Below the pieces are notes generated by a model. The model was not told the DNA's origin. It made no database searches and saw only the letters and a list, made by a program, of their open reading frames with translations. A stretch of DNA of 64,000 nucleotides from Photobacterium halotolerans DSM 18316 (lineage in GTDB: Bacteria > Pseudomonadota > Gammaproteobacteria > Enterobacterales > Vibrionaceae), in the NCBI RefSeq assembly GCF_000425165.1, contig NZ_KE384323.1, positions 71,984-135,983 on the forward strand, given 5' to 3'. The translations under genes were made by a program, and so were the position numbers. Within the stretch, counting starts at the first letter, position 1. Each line of letters starts with the position of its first letter. This document shows positions 27,139 through 36,408 of the stretch, piece by piece.

Positions 27139-27972
27139 TTAGAACTTGTAAGTCACGCTGACATAGTGGCTGATACCAGTTGTTTTTCCTGCTAGACCAC
27201 CGTCTTTCAGACCGTAAACGTCTTTATAGGCTTTCAGGCCGTAACCCACCGCATAACGCTCAGAGTGCCAGTAGATACCGTTGAACATAGCACCACCATT
27301 TGAAGAGTACAGTGCACCGAAGTCATCATTTACACCAAATTGGTAGTCAATATAACCCTGATAAGACACGAAGCTGCCGTTGTCCAGAGTATAGAAAGGC
27401 TTGAACCAGTTGGTCGAAATCTGGTAACCGTTCCAGTCTTTTTGGTTCAGGTCATACAGGCCGTAGAAGTTCAGGCCTACTTTACCCAGCCATGGAACCA
27501 TCACATCAGAACCCAGACCCCAGAAAGAGTTGTTTACGCTTGCACCATTGATTGAGCCGTCTGAGTTAGTTGTTGCTGCACCGTTCCAGTTGAACAGGGT
27601 AGCAAAGTACAGTTCCTGGACCGGGCCAAAAGACAGGTCGGTCTGGGTCAGGGCATCCAGAGAAACGCGTGGCGCAAACTTCATGAACATTTTTGGCGCA
27701 GATGCTTTATCGCTGCTTGGACTGTTGGCCAGATTGAATATGTCGACATAACCGTACAGATCAAAGATACCGGAACGGCCGCCGAATTCCATTTCCAGGT
27801 AGTCGTGGCTGGATTCGCCTGGCAGCTCGTCAAATGCGTACATCAGGTTGAACTGAGACCATTTGTAGTCGTTCTTGTGGATATTACCGTCGGTGTAATC
27901 AGCAGCATTTGTAGCAGCAGACAGGGAAGCTGCCAGTACACTCAGTGCAACAAGGGATTTACGCATCGTCAA
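27139..27972 (-). CDS. ompK: Outer membrane channel OmpK (Tsx family)
   Basis: The 277-residue barrel has a signal peptide (RKSLVALSVLAASLSAATNA|A), the family start ADYTDGNIHKNDYKWSQFNL, EFGGRSGIFDLYGYVDIFN, SFGPVQELYFATLFNW and a terminal HYVSVTYKF. Codon choice is more uniform than in the downstream paralogue, suggesting it is the highly expressed copy; this is an inference. It likely carries nucleosides or similar small solutes and, in vibrios, OmpK is a phage receptor. Confidence 0.94.
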   Translation of the reverse strand: MTMRKSLVALSVLAASLSAATNAADYTDGNIHKNDYKWSQFNLMYAFDELPGESSHDYLEMEFGGRSGIFDLYGYVDIFNLANSPSSDKASAPKMFMKFAPRVSLDALTQTDLSFGPVQELYFATLFNWNGAATTNSDGSINGASVNNSFWGLGSDVMVPWLGKVGLNFYGLYDLNQKDWNGYQISTNWFKPFYTLDNGSFVSYQGYIDYQFGVNDDFGALYSSNGGAMFNGIYWHSERYAVGYGLKAYKDVYGLKDGGLAGKTTGISHYVSVTYKF

Positions 27973-28361
27973 CTCTCGCTAATTGAATTAAAACACCGGA
28001 CTTTTTTGACCAGTCCGTATCAATGGCGGGAAGTGTATTGTTTGATGTCACTAATGTGAATGTAACAAACGGCCAGTTGTTTTTTGATTGTGAGTTTGAT
28101 CTTGTGTAATGGATTGCAAAAAAAATCAAAAGTGATTTTGATCTCTTTTTGTGCGCTATTGGATGTAATTTTTCTGATCTAAGTGAGTAATAGGTCAGTT
28201 ATCGCCCATGTCTGGTATGCGGAAAAGTTAACTGAGATCAAATAAAGTCAACTTGAGAGTCAAAATCATCAACAGATATAGAAACAGAGGGAGGAAGAAC
28301 AAGCTATCTGACCTGCATGTTGGAACGTTCAGGTCAGATAAAGTTCCCGGACAAGACGGTA
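27973..28361. promoter_or_regulatory. Non-coding region upstream of ompK
   Basis: This 389-nt AT-rich stretch has no gene. An inverted repeat with 11-bp arms (TATCTGACCTG / CAGGTCAGATA) spans 28305-28340, just past the ampG stop on the minus strand, and may help end ampG transcription although no T-run follows. Half-matches to a CRP site (TGTGA at about 28089) exist upstream of ompK but no full palindrome. Confidence 0.45.
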
Positions 28362-29726
28362 TTAGTGCTGATGCGGGGCGTATTTCGCCACTGCTTTGAT
28401 GAGGATCAGCACAGGTAAGCCGATCAATGCGGTACTCAGAAAGAACATGTTATAGCCCCAGTGATCAACAAACAGGCCTGAAAAACCGGCGAGAAATTTC
28501 GGGAACAGCAACATGATGGAGCTGAAAAGGGCATATTGGGTGGCAGAAAACGCCACGTTGGTCAGGCCGGACATAAAAGCAATAAAGGCGGCGGTGGCAA
28601 TGCCCGCACTCAGATTATCAATCGAGATCACCAAAGTCAGCATAGGCAGGCTGTTGCCGATATAGGTGAAGGCCATAAACAGCAGGTTAGTGAAAGCGGC
28701 CAGTACCGCACCCAGAGCCAGAATCCGTAGCGTGTTATAGCGGTAAATTAATATACCGCCCAGGCCCGCACCTGCCAGTGTCATGATCACGCCGTATATT
28801 TTCGAGACAGAAGCCACCTCGGTTTTGCTGAACCCCATATCGACATAGAAAGCATTGGCCATCACGCCCATGACAACGTCTGAGATACGGTAACAGCCAA
28901 TCAGTGCCAGCAGCAGCAGGCCGGCTTTCCCATAGCGCGAGAAGAAATCAATGAAAGGCATGATCGCAGAGGTATAAAACCAGGCACAGATACGGGCCAG
29001 CCAGTGCGGCATGTTCCCGGCTGCCAGCCTTTGGCGGATCTCCGCTTCCAGCGTATCCATTTCTTTGCCGTTACGTGCCGGTTCGTGAATGCAAAGCGCG
29101 GTGATCAGGCCGACGGCCATAAAGCCGGCCATGATGAAATAGGCGGTTTTCCAGCCGATAGGATCATAGCCGGTGTCTGAACCAAATAAAGCGGCAAAGG
29201 CCAGCGCGCCTGCGCCGGCCATGATCATGGCCAGCCGGTAGCCTGTCATATAAGCGGCAGCCAGTGCGGCCTGCAAGCGTTCCGTTGCCAGCTCTATCCG
29301 GTAGGCATCAATCACTATGTCCTGCGACGCAGAAGAAAATGCCACTATTACTGCAAATACCGCTAACTGGTATAAATCAATCTGCGGATTACTTAACGCC
29401 ATACCGCACAGTGAGGCAATGATCAGCAGTTGCGAAAACACCATCCAGCCACGCCGGCGACCCAATAAGCTGGACAGTACAGGAACGGGGAAGCGGTCTA
29501 TCAGCGGTGACCATATCCATTTAAAGCCGTACGCGAGCGCGACCCAGCTGAAATAGCCAATGTCAGTGCGGCTGACCTCAGCTTCACGCAGCCAGAATGA
29601 CAGGGTACCAAAGACCAGCAAAATGGGCAGACCGGACGAAAATCCGAGTGCCAGCATGATGAGAACTTTCTTTTCGAGATATACGCGCCACCCGGTGTTC
29701 GGGCGATCGTCGACGGTGTGCTCCAT
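28362..29726 (-). CDS. ampG: AmpG-type muropeptide permease (MFS)
   Basis: The 454-residue permease has about 12 transmembrane helices. The N-terminus is AmpG-like (ALGFSSGLPILLVFGTLSFW, RTDIGYFSWVALAYGFKW, WSPLIDR), with GRRRGWM in the first cytoplasmic loop and FSSASQDIVIDAYR, a strong AmpG signature. AmpG imports GlcNAc-anhydroMurNAc peptides for cell-wall recycling. The neighbourhood (yajG and bolA nearby) matches the ampG-yajG-bolA grouping of enterics, here with extra genes inserted. Confidence 0.94.
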   Translation of the reverse strand: MEHTVDDRPNTGWRVYLEKKVLIMLALGFSSGLPILLVFGTLSFWLREAEVSRTDIGYFSWVALAYGFKWIWSPLIDRFPVPVLSSLLGRRRGWMVFSQLLIIASLCGMALSNPQIDLYQLAVFAVIVAFSSASQDIVIDAYRIELATERLQAALAAAYMTGYRLAMIMAGAGALAFAALFGSDTGYDPIGWKTAYFIMAGFMAVGLITALCIHEPARNGKEMDTLEAEIRQRLAAGNMPHWLARICAWFYTSAIMPFIDFFSRYGKAGLLLLALIGCYRISDVVMGVMANAFYVDMGFSKTEVASVSKIYGVIMTLAGAGLGGILIYRYNTLRILALGAVLAAFTNLLFMAFTYIGNSLPMLTLVISIDNLSAGIATAAFIAFMSGLTNVAFSATQYALFSSIMLLFPKFLAGFSGLFVDHWGYNMFFLSTALIGLPVLILIKAVAKYAPHQH

Positions 29727-29852
29727 GTGGAGTGGCCTCTGCTACTGATTACTATCTGGTTCCAGATTTTGCTCTATAAGGTAACAGCAAGCGCGGGTGA
29801 GAAAAACCATCGGAAAGTCAAAGTGTGGTGAGTTTGGGGGCAAAGTACTGCT

Positions 29853-30215
29853 TTAGGGGCGAATGCCCTGCATTTTGTCGGGCGCCTCACCAACACCCAG
29901 CAGGAATTTAGCGCCGGCTGTGACGCGAAACTGGATAAAGCAATTGCCCAGCAACTGGTGCTCTTCCAGTGATTCCATTAAATGCAGCAGATACCAGTAC
30001 ACGGACTCATAGGTATTGTCGGGCGTACCACTGGGGATCGACAGTTGCCACCAGTCATGCAGATGCTCGGTGCAGGTTTTTTTTAAGGAGTCGTAGCTGG
30101 TATCACCGTTAATGGTGCCGAGCATTGAGATAGCCAGAGCGGGTGCGTAATCAGTAATGTGATTGGCAATTTGCTCTGTCGGCACATCCGGTACTGAGGA
30201 AACAAGTTTGAGCAT
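29853..30215 (-). CDS. Uncharacterised 120-residue cytoplasmic protein
   Basis: I do not recognise a family. The protein starts MLKLVSSVPDVPTEQIANHI and has an acidic, mixed alpha/beta-like composition with Trp-rich segment HDWWQLSIPSG, ESVYWYLLHLMESLEEHQLL and a C-terminal FRVTAGAKFLLGVG. There is no signal peptide or membrane helix. The ATG at 30215 was preferred over the GTG at 30224 on codon type. Coding potential is supported by steady codon use and a place between ampG and ppiA in the same direction, 45 nt after ppiA. Confidence 0.7.
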   Translation of the reverse strand: MLKLVSSVPDVPTEQIANHITDYAPALAISMLGTINGDTSYDSLKKTCTEHLHDWWQLSIPSGTPDNTYESVYWYLLHLMESLEEHQLLGNCFIQFRVTAGAKFLLGVGEAPDKMQGIRP

Positions 30216-30259
30216 AGGCACCACCCTGGCCGAAGATTAACGGCCAGGGGGGCGTCAAT

Positions 30260-30814
30260 CTACTTGTTGATTAGGTTAATAGCTTTAATAACTATAGGCT
30301 GCTGAGGCACATCTTTCATACCTGTAGAGCGGACTGTTGTGGTAGGAATCGCGGCCATTTTTTCAATAACTGAGAACCCTTTCACAACTTTTCCGAACAC
30401 CGCGTAACCCGGCTTGCCCGGGCGGCCGTCAAGAAAGGTATTGTTCTGGTAATTGATATAGAACTGACGAGTGGCTGAATCGGCCACTTGTGTCCGCGCC
30501 ATGGCTATGGTGGCTCTTTGGTTGCTCAGGCCGTTATCGGATTCATTCCTGATAGGCTCGTAGCTCGGGCGCTGCTGTAAATCGACATCAAACCCGCCGC
30601 CTTGCGCCATGAATCCCGGAATAACCCGGTGGAAAATGGTGCCCGTATAGCTGCCGTCTTCGACATAGCGCAGGAAGTTTTTGGTGGTAACTGGGGCCTG
30701 CTCTTCATTCAGCTCAACCACAAATTCGCCCAGACTGGTTTCAATAGCAACCTGAGTGGCGGCTGAAGCTGAAAACGAAAGTGCCAGCAGGGTGGCGGTG
30801 ATAAAATGTCGCAT
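30260..30814 (-). CDS. ppiA: Periplasmic peptidyl-prolyl cis-trans isomerase (cyclophilin PpiA type)
   Basis: The 184-residue protein has a signal peptide (RHFITATLLALSFSASA|A) and a cyclophilin domain of the bacterial short type: KNFLRYVEDGSYTGTIFHRV, IPGFMAQGGG, and a later FFINYQNN-like QFYINYQNNTFLDG segment. It assists folding of periplasmic proteins by prolyl isomerisation. Its ATG shares one nucleotide with the yajG stop (TAATG), so the two are translationally coupled. Confidence 0.93.
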   Translation of the reverse strand: MRHFITATLLALSFSASAATQVAIETSLGEFVVELNEEQAPVTTKNFLRYVEDGSYTGTIFHRVIPGFMAQGGGFDVDLQQRPSYEPIRNESDNGLSNQRATIAMARTQVADSATRQFYINYQNNTFLDGRPGKPGYAVFGKVVKGFSVIEKMAAIPTTTVRSTGMKDVPQQPIVIKAINLINK

Positions 30815-31383
30815 TACAGGTTTTCCTCCATGTAGCTGTTCAGTTCCGTATCAGACTGGATGTCACGCAGTACGGCATCCATCAGGCCCGTCATTGCCAC
30901 TTCCATTGACTCTGTGGACGCTGTCATCGCGCCCTCGCGGGATGATTTACCCGCATAACGTTTGATGAATTTTCCATTAGGGGTTGTCAGAACCAGCTGC
31001 AGCTGCAACTTGCTGTTCAGGGTGTGGCTGAAGGCGCTCTGTTTGACATTGACGATAGCCTCAAGAATATCCAGTCGCATGGTGTTCTGGCTTTCGTGGC
31101 CGATTTGCACGCCCTGAGAGCTCAGCTGACGAGAAAGTGCGTCTTGTAATGTCAGGCGCAGGTTTTCTTTCGCGTGCAGGGGATGGACGTTCTGATCGCC
31201 GTTATCAACCACAGCAACAAACTGGGCGGTGCGCAGGTCGCGGCTTTCAAGGGTCAGGCTTTGCCCTTCCAGGTCTGGCTGTTTGGCCAGTGAAGGGGAG
31301 GGCTGGATAGACAGCTGGGAGTCAGTCGGTGCCGTACAGGCCGTCAGCGTCAGCAGTGATACCGCAAAAATGAAGGGTTTCAT
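30814..31383 (-). CDS. yajG: YajG-family lipoprotein
   Basis: The 189-residue lipoprotein has lipobox LLTLTAC with Cys near residue 16, followed by a disordered stretch and a YajG domain (VAVVDNGDQNVHPLHAKENL, KLQLQLVLTTPNGKF, RYAGKSSREG). The family is an outer-membrane-associated lipoprotein of unknown role, located in enterics between ampG and bolA. Here it lies in the same neighbourhood, coupled to ppiA. Confidence 0.9.
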   Translation of the reverse strand: MKPFIFAVSLLTLTACTAPTDSQLSIQPSPSLAKQPDLEGQSLTLESRDLRTAQFVAVVDNGDQNVHPLHAKENLRLTLQDALSRQLSSQGVQIGHESQNTMRLDILEAIVNVKQSAFSHTLNSKLQLQLVLTTPNGKFIKRYAGKSSREGAMTASTESMEVAMTGLMDAVLRDIQSDTELNSYMEENL

Positions 31384-31440
31384 CCGGTTTGTTCCTTATT
31401 AAACAGGCTGTCGCCAGCCGCAATGAGCAAAATTATGGGC

Positions 31441-32583
31441 TTATTTTTCAGCTTGATAAACCACAAATTTAGGGTTCTGAGCAATTTTATGTACTTTAGC
31501 AAACAGGCGCTTAAGCTTTCCATCATAGCCAAGATGACGGTTACCTATCACTATCAAACGTCCGTGCTGCTTTAGGCTTTGCTTTGCATCACAGAACATT
31601 TGCCAGGCAATATGATCGGTAATGGTATTTTGCTGGTGGAAAGGCGGGTTGCATAACACCAGATCAGCGTCGATATTTGCCATGCTTTCCAAGCAGTTAT
31701 CTACTTTAGCTTCGAGTTGTTCCGGATGAGTCAGATTCAGGTCAGCATTTTCCCGGCAAGACGCCACGGCCATGTAACTTTCATCGACACAGGTCACTTT
31801 CGCCTGTGGGTTGAGTCTGGCTGCCTGCAAGCCAATCACCCCGTTTCCGCAACCTAAGTCGATAATGTGCTTCAGTGCCGGATCCTGAGGGATATGTTCC
31901 AGCAATAACCGGGCTCCGATGTCGAGACTTTCACCGGAAAACACATTGGCATGGTTGGTTAAGGTGAGCTTGTACTCAGGCACCTCCCAGCGCTGGGTTT
32001 CCGGCAGCGATGCCGCCAGATTTTTATCCGGCTGACAGAAAATCAGTCGTGCTTTTTTCACCGCCAGTGACGTACTGGTCGGGCCCAGATGTTTCTCGAA
32101 CAGTTTGAGTGTGGAGGAATGTATATCCCTGGCTTTAGCGGCAGCAATCACCACACAGTCTTCAGGTAAAGCGGCACAAAGCTGGGTGAGCTGCCAGACA
32201 AGCAGCCGGTTATTTTTAGGCAGTTTCAGCAGCACCAGCCGGGTCTGGGGGGGCACAGGGGCCAGGCAGTCAGTGAATCTGATGTCCGGCAGCGCGTTTG
32301 CGGCCAGATTGTGCTGGCTGGCCGTTCTTGCAATGTATGAGTCACCAGCAGATACCGTCTGTCCCTGACGGGCGAACCAGCATGCTAAGGCACCAAAGCT
32401 GTCATTGATGATCAGCACAGGGCGCTCAGCATCCAGAGTGAGTGCCTGCTTCTGTTTCATGTCTTCAACCTGGTTGATCAGGTATTCATCCGCCGCATCC
32501 CAGGCTTGCAAGGTTTCATTTTGACGAATCGGGTAGCGGTTCAGTTGCAGGGTCTGGCCGTGCAGGGTGAGCTCAGGTTTCAT
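31441..32583 (-). CDS. rlmG: 23S rRNA (guanine-1835-N2)-methyltransferase RlmG
   Basis: The 380-residue enzyme has an N-terminal degenerate methyltransferase-like half and a C-terminal catalytic half. The SAM-binding motif DLGCGNGVIGLQAARLNP begins near 243, and the N-methylation motif NPPFHQ, typical of guanine-N2 rRNA enzymes, lies near 310. The two-domain layout and length fit RlmG. It is divergent from bolA and about 57 nt upstream of yajG. Confidence 0.93.
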   Translation of the reverse strand: MKPELTLHGQTLQLNRYPIRQNETLQAWDAADEYLINQVEDMKQKQALTLDAERPVLIINDSFGALACWFARQGQTVSAGDSYIARTASQHNLAANALPDIRFTDCLAPVPPQTRLVLLKLPKNNRLLVWQLTQLCAALPEDCVVIAAAKARDIHSSTLKLFEKHLGPTSTSLAVKKARLIFCQPDKNLAASLPETQRWEVPEYKLTLTNHANVFSGESLDIGARLLLEHIPQDPALKHIIDLGCGNGVIGLQAARLNPQAKVTCVDESYMAVASCRENADLNLTHPEQLEAKVDNCLESMANIDADLVLCNPPFHQQNTITDHIAWQMFCDAKQSLKQHGRLIVIGNRHLGYDGKLKRLFAKVHKIAQNPKFVVYQAEK

Positions 32584-32766
32584 TCAGGCTATCTTTAGGG
32601 TATGTTGTCGGGTTGAATATTTTCGCAGATGCTGGCGTAGCTGCAAAGACTAACAGTGAGAAGTGTGTGGTTATGGTGAGCATAACACAGCGATTTCCGG
32701 GATATCGCTGCATTTTCATTCGCTACTCTTGCTCAGACACCTAGCATGCCGGCGTCAGGAGGCCTT

Positions 32767-33078
32767 ATGATCCAGGAACGTATTGAACAGAAACTGCAAG
32801 CCGCATTGTCACCGACCCATCTGGAAGTGCACAATGAAAGCTATATGCACAATGTGCCGGAAGGCGCAGAAAGTCATTTTAAAGTGATAGTGGTCAGTAA
32901 TGAATTTGAAGGTCAGCGTCTGATTGGTCGCCATAGAGCAATTAATACGGTACTGGCCGATGAGCTGGCCAATCACATTCATGCGCTGGCGATTCACACT
33001 TACACCCCGGAGGAATGGCAGGCGCAGCAGTCTGCTCCGGCTTCTCCCGCTTGTTTGGGTGGCAGTAAGTTTGGTTAA
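32767..33078 (+). CDS. bolA: BolA-family protein
   Basis: The 103-residue protein has the BolA fold: [20 protein letters not shown], the [20 protein letters not shown] segment with the conserved His/Arg, and [20 protein letters not shown]. BolA partners with monothiol glutaredoxins in iron-sulfur handling and affects cell shape in stationary phase. The ATG at 32767 has a CAGGAGG ribosome site; an in-frame codon at 32746 is less likely. It is monocistronic with a terminator. Confidence 0.94.
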   Translation: MIQERIEQKLQAALSPTHLEVHNESYMHNVPEGAESHFKVIVVSNEFEGQRLIGRHRAINTVLADELANHIHALAIHTYTPEEWQAQQSAPASPACLGGSKFG

Positions 33079-33130
33079 GATATGATGAATACATCAAGTG
33101 ACTGAACAGTGGCGAATCGTACGTTGATCA

Positions 33131-33156
33131 AAAACCGCATATTGTTGCGGTTTTTT
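33131..33156 (+). terminator. Terminator of bolA
   Basis: The 8-bp stem AAACCGCA / TGCGGTTT with a 6-nt loop is followed by a T-run. It lies 53 nt after the bolA stop. Confidence 0.82.
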
Positions 33157-33819
33157 ACAGTCCGAAGTTTGAAGTTGATATTCATTAATAACTGAGTGAT
33201 GGCGTAGTATACGCACCGTTCAGCCACAGAGTGCTCAGTGAAAGGCCAAGTGCTGCCTCAACAGGTGCAAGTGGTGGCCTAGTGGTGGCTTAGTTAGCAA
33301 GTCTTTTCTCATCTCAGGCGACTATAATGAGTCCCGAATGTGGTGAAATGTTCGGTGGTGTCTAATTCACCGAGTGAAAACATATGTTGCAAATTCGATG
33401 CAGTTTTGCGTCGGATTTTACTGTTTTATGACCATCGAATGCGTTAGTTTTACCGACTGTCCTTTGGTGTTGACGTTTTGATACCAATTTGTAAATAGCA
33501 GAAAAATACAGTTTTCGAGGCGACAAGCAGAAGATTCAGCGCAAGTGTGCGTTGGGTCAAATTTATCTGTTCTCGTGATTATCAGCACATCAGCTATCGC
33601 TGAATTTCAGTTCGATTAGCGAGGTTTGCCATAGTAAAAACCTGTTGATTAATGCTAAAATCCGGCCCTCGAAAAAACTCGTCATCTTAAATGTGTGATG
33701 AAAGAGTTAATAGGATGTTGCGGTGCTGGTTACTGGAAAGCCGGCCTCGGACCAAGGAAAGTCGTGTCTAAGTTGCGCAATAACAAGTTCTTTTTCCCGT
33801 TAATGTAGTGCAAGTGCGT
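33157..33819 (+). promoter_or_regulatory. Long nqr leader with a possible 14-codon upstream ORF (33764-33808)
   Basis: About 660 nt separate the bolA terminator from nqrA. Candidate -10 elements are TATAAT at 33321-33326 and TAAAAT at about 33654. An 11-bp tandem repeat (AGTGGTGGCCT / AGTGGTGGCTT) lies at 33270-33291. A short ORF starts at GTG 33764 behind AAGGAAAG and encodes [14 protein letters not shown]. Its TAG overlaps an in-frame GTG of nqrA at 33808, whereas the normal nqrA ATG at 33820 has no ribosome site. This suggests translational coupling. No other gene is visible in the stretch. Confidence 0.5.
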
Positions 33820-35160
33820 ATGATTACAATAAAGAAGGGGCTGGATATCCCAATTGCAGGGACTCCTACCCAGGCGATAAATGATGGTAAATCCATCTCT
33901 CGAGTCGCCTTGCTTGGCGAAGAATACGTGGGTATGCGTCCAACCATGCATGTCCGCGTTGGGGATGTAGTAAAAAAAGGTCAGGTGCTCTTCGAAGATA
34001 AGAAGAACCCAGGCGTAAAATTTACTGCTCCGGCCAGCGGCAAGGTGTTGGAAGTCAACCGTGGAGCTAAACGTGTGCTTCAGTCTGTTGTCATTGATGT
34101 TGAGGGCGATGATCAAATCACCTTTAACCGCTATGACAAAGCTGAGCTGGCTCAACTGGATCGTGCTGTGATTGTAGAGCAGCTGGTTGAGTCTGGTATG
34201 TGGACAGCGTTACGTACCCGTCCATTCAGCAAGGTCCCAGCGATCGAGTCTGAAACACAGGCGATTTTTGTCAATGCGATGGATACCAACCCATTGGCAG
34301 CCAACCCAGAAGTGATCATCAACGAGCAGGGCGAAGCCTTTGTTGCTGGTCTGTCGCTTCTGTCTCGTCTGACCGGTGGCAAGGTGTATGTGTGTAAGTC
34401 AGGTGCAAGCCTGCCGCGCAGCAGCGAAGCCAATGTTGAAGAGCACGTATTTAACGGACCGCACCCTGCCGGTCTGGTAGGTACGCACATCCATACTTTG
34501 TTCGGTGCTGACGCTCATAACGTTGCATGGCACCTGAACTATCAGGATGTGATTGCTTTCGGTCAGTTATTCCTGACCGGCGAGCTGTACACTCAGCGTG
34601 TGGTTTCTCTGGCAGGTCCTGCCGTCAACAACCCTCGTCTGGTTCGTACTGTTATCGGTGCGTCTGTCGAGCAGCTGACTGAGTCTGAGCTGTTAACCGG
34701 TGAACTGCGTGTGCTGTCAGGTTCTGTCCTGAACGGTATTCCGGCGACTGGCCCTCATGCTTATCTCGGCCGTTATCACCTGCAGATTTCTGCGCTGCGT
34801 GAAGGTCGTGAGAAAGAATTCATGGGCTGGATCGTTCCTGGTAAGAACAAATTCTCTGTAACACGTGCTTTCTTTAGCCAATTTTTCCCAGGCCAGCTGT
34901 ACAACATGACAACCACTACTAACGGTAGTGAGCGTTCTATGGTGCCAATCGGTAACTATGAGCGTGTCATGCCGCTGGACATCGAGCCTACACTGCTATT
35001 GCGTGATCTGTGCGCCGGCGATACTGACAGTGCCCAGCAGTTGGGTGCGTTGGAGCTGGATGAAGAAGATCTGGCACTGTGTACCTTCGTGTGCCCAGGT
35101 AAGTATGAGTACGGTCCAATGCTGCGTGCATGCCTGGACAAGATTGAGAAGGAAGGATAA
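33820..35160 (+). CDS. nqrA: Na+-translocating NADH:quinone reductase subunit A
   Basis: The 446-residue cytoplasmic-side subunit takes part in quinone binding in the NQR complex. The start [16 protein letters not shown] is the canonical NqrA N-terminus. It has a biotinyl-lipoyl-like region ([22 protein letters not shown]), and the C-terminus [20 protein letters not shown] is RnfC-like. The ATG lacks a ribosome site; the frame extends to a GTG at 33808 that overlaps the stop of a short upstream ORF. It is the first gene of a tightly packed nqrABCDEF operon. Confidence 0.97.
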   Translation: MITIKKGLDIPIAGTPTQAINDGKSISRVALLGEEYVGMRPTMHVRVGDVVKKGQVLFEDKKNPGVKFTAPASGKVLEVNRGAKRVLQSVVIDVEGDDQITFNRYDKAELAQLDRAVIVEQLVESGMWTALRTRPFSKVPAIESETQAIFVNAMDTNPLAANPEVIINEQGEAFVAGLSLLSRLTGGKVYVCKSGASLPRSSEANVEEHVFNGPHPAGLVGTHIHTLFGADAHNVAWHLNYQDVIAFGQLFLTGELYTQRVVSLAGPAVNNPRLVRTVIGASVEQLTESELLTGELRVLSGSVLNGIPATGPHAYLGRYHLQISALREGREKEFMGWIVPGKNKFSVTRAFFSQFFPGQLYNMTTTTNGSERSMVPIGNYERVMPLDIEPTLLLRDLCAGDTDSAQQLGALELDEEDLALCTFVCPGKYEYGPMLRACLDKIEKEG

Positions 35161-35163
35161 TTC

Positions 35164-36408
35164 ATGAGCCTCAAGAATTACCTCGAGCAGATCGAACACC
35201 ACTTTGAGCCAGGTGGTAAGCATGAGAAATGGTTTGCACTGTATGAAGCAGTCGCCACCGTGCTTTACACCCCAGGTATTGTAACCCGTACCGGTTCTCA
35301 CGTGCGTGACAGTATCGACCTGAAACGTATCATGATTATGGTCTGGTTGGCCGTATTCCCTGCCATGTTCTGGGGTATGTACAACGTAGGTCATCAGGCA
35401 GTGTTTGCCCTGAACCACCTGTATGCAGGTGATCAACTGGCTGCCATTATCAGTGGTGACTGGCATTACTGGCTGACCGAGTCTCTGGGTGGCACCTTAG
35501 GTGCTGACGCAGGCTGGGGCAGTAAAATGCTGCTGGGTGCGACTTACTTCCTGCCTATCTATGCCACGGTATTTATCGTGGGTGGTTTCTGGGAAGTGCT
35601 GTTCTGTATGGTGCGTAAGCACGAAGTGAACGAAGGTTTCTTCGTGACTTCGATCCTGTTTGCGCTGATCGTTCCGCCAACACTGCCTCTGTGGCAGGCT
35701 GCACTGGGTATTACCTTTGGTGTGGTCGTGGCGAAAGAGATCTTTGGCGGTACAGGTCGTAACTTCCTGAACCCGGCTCTGGCTGGTCGTGCTTTCCTGT
35801 TCTTCGCTTACCCGGCGCAGATCTCAGGCGATTTGGTGTGGACTGCCGCTGATGGTTTCTCCGGTGCAACGGCACTGAGCCAGTGGGCAGCCGGTGGTCA
35901 GGCTGCAGTGGTCAACACTGTGACTGGCGAAGCTGTGACCTGGATGGATGCTTTCATTGGCCGTATTCCGGGTTCCATCGGTGAAGTTTCGACCCTGTTC
36001 ATTCTGATCGGCGGTGCCTTCATTGTGTATCTGGGGATTGCGTCCTGGCGCATTATTGCCGGTACTCTGATCGGTATGGTTGCTGCCGCAACGCTGTTTA
36101 ACATTATTGGTTCCGATACCAATGCAATGTTCGCTATGCCTTGGCACTGGCACCTGGTTCTGGGTGGCTTCGCCTTCGGTATGATGTTCATGGCAACTGA
36201 TCCGGTTTCTGCTGCTTTCACTAATAAAGGTAAGTGGTGGTACGGTGCACTGATTGGCGTGATGGCTGTTCTGGTACGTGTGGTTAACCCTGCGTTCCCG
36301 GAAGGCATGATGCTGGCGATTCTGTTCGCCAACCTGTTTGCACCGCTGTTTGACCATGCAGTAATTCAAGGCAACATCAAACGGAGACTGGCTCGTCATG
36401 TCAAATAA
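35164..36408 (+). CDS. nqrB: Na+-translocating NADH:quinone reductase subunit B
   Basis: This 414-residue membrane subunit carries the sodium pathway and two flavins. The FMN attachment motif SGAT places the flavinylated Thr at position 236, as in Vibrio cholerae NqrB. About ten helices are visible, beginning near residue 57. A GGATAAT ribosome site follows the nqrA stop by few nucleotides. FMN attachment depends on ApbE, encoded downstream. nqrC overlaps its end by 11 nt. Confidence 0.97.
   Translation: MSLKNYLEQIEHHFEPGGKHEKWFALYEAVATVLYTPGIVTRTGSHVRDSIDLKRIMIMVWLAVFPAMFWGMYNVGHQAVFALNHLYAGDQLAAIISGDWHYWLTESLGGTLGADAGWGSKMLLGATYFLPIYATVFIVGGFWEVLFCMVRKHEVNEGFFVTSILFALIVPPTLPLWQAALGITFGVVVAKEIFGGTGRNFLNPALAGRAFLFFAYPAQISGDLVWTAADGFSGATALSQWAAGGQAAVVNTVTGEAVTWMDAFIGRIPGSIGEVSTLFILIGGAFIVYLGIASWRIIAGTLIGMVAAATLFNIIGSDTNAMFAMPWHWHLVLGGFAFGMMFMATDPVSAAFTNKGKWWYGALIGVMAVLVRVVNPAFPEGMMLAILFANLFAPLFDHAVIQGNIKRRLARHVK

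Noticed and set aside
28060..28110. A possible CRP site upstream of ompK
   Set aside because: Only TGTGA half-sites are seen; the second halves do not form the TGTGA-N6-TCACA symmetry.
33270..33291. An 11-bp tandem repeat as a candidate CRISPR or VNTR
   Set aside because: Only two units, imperfect, with no spacers and no cas genes; no CRISPR-like periodicity occurs anywhere in the window.
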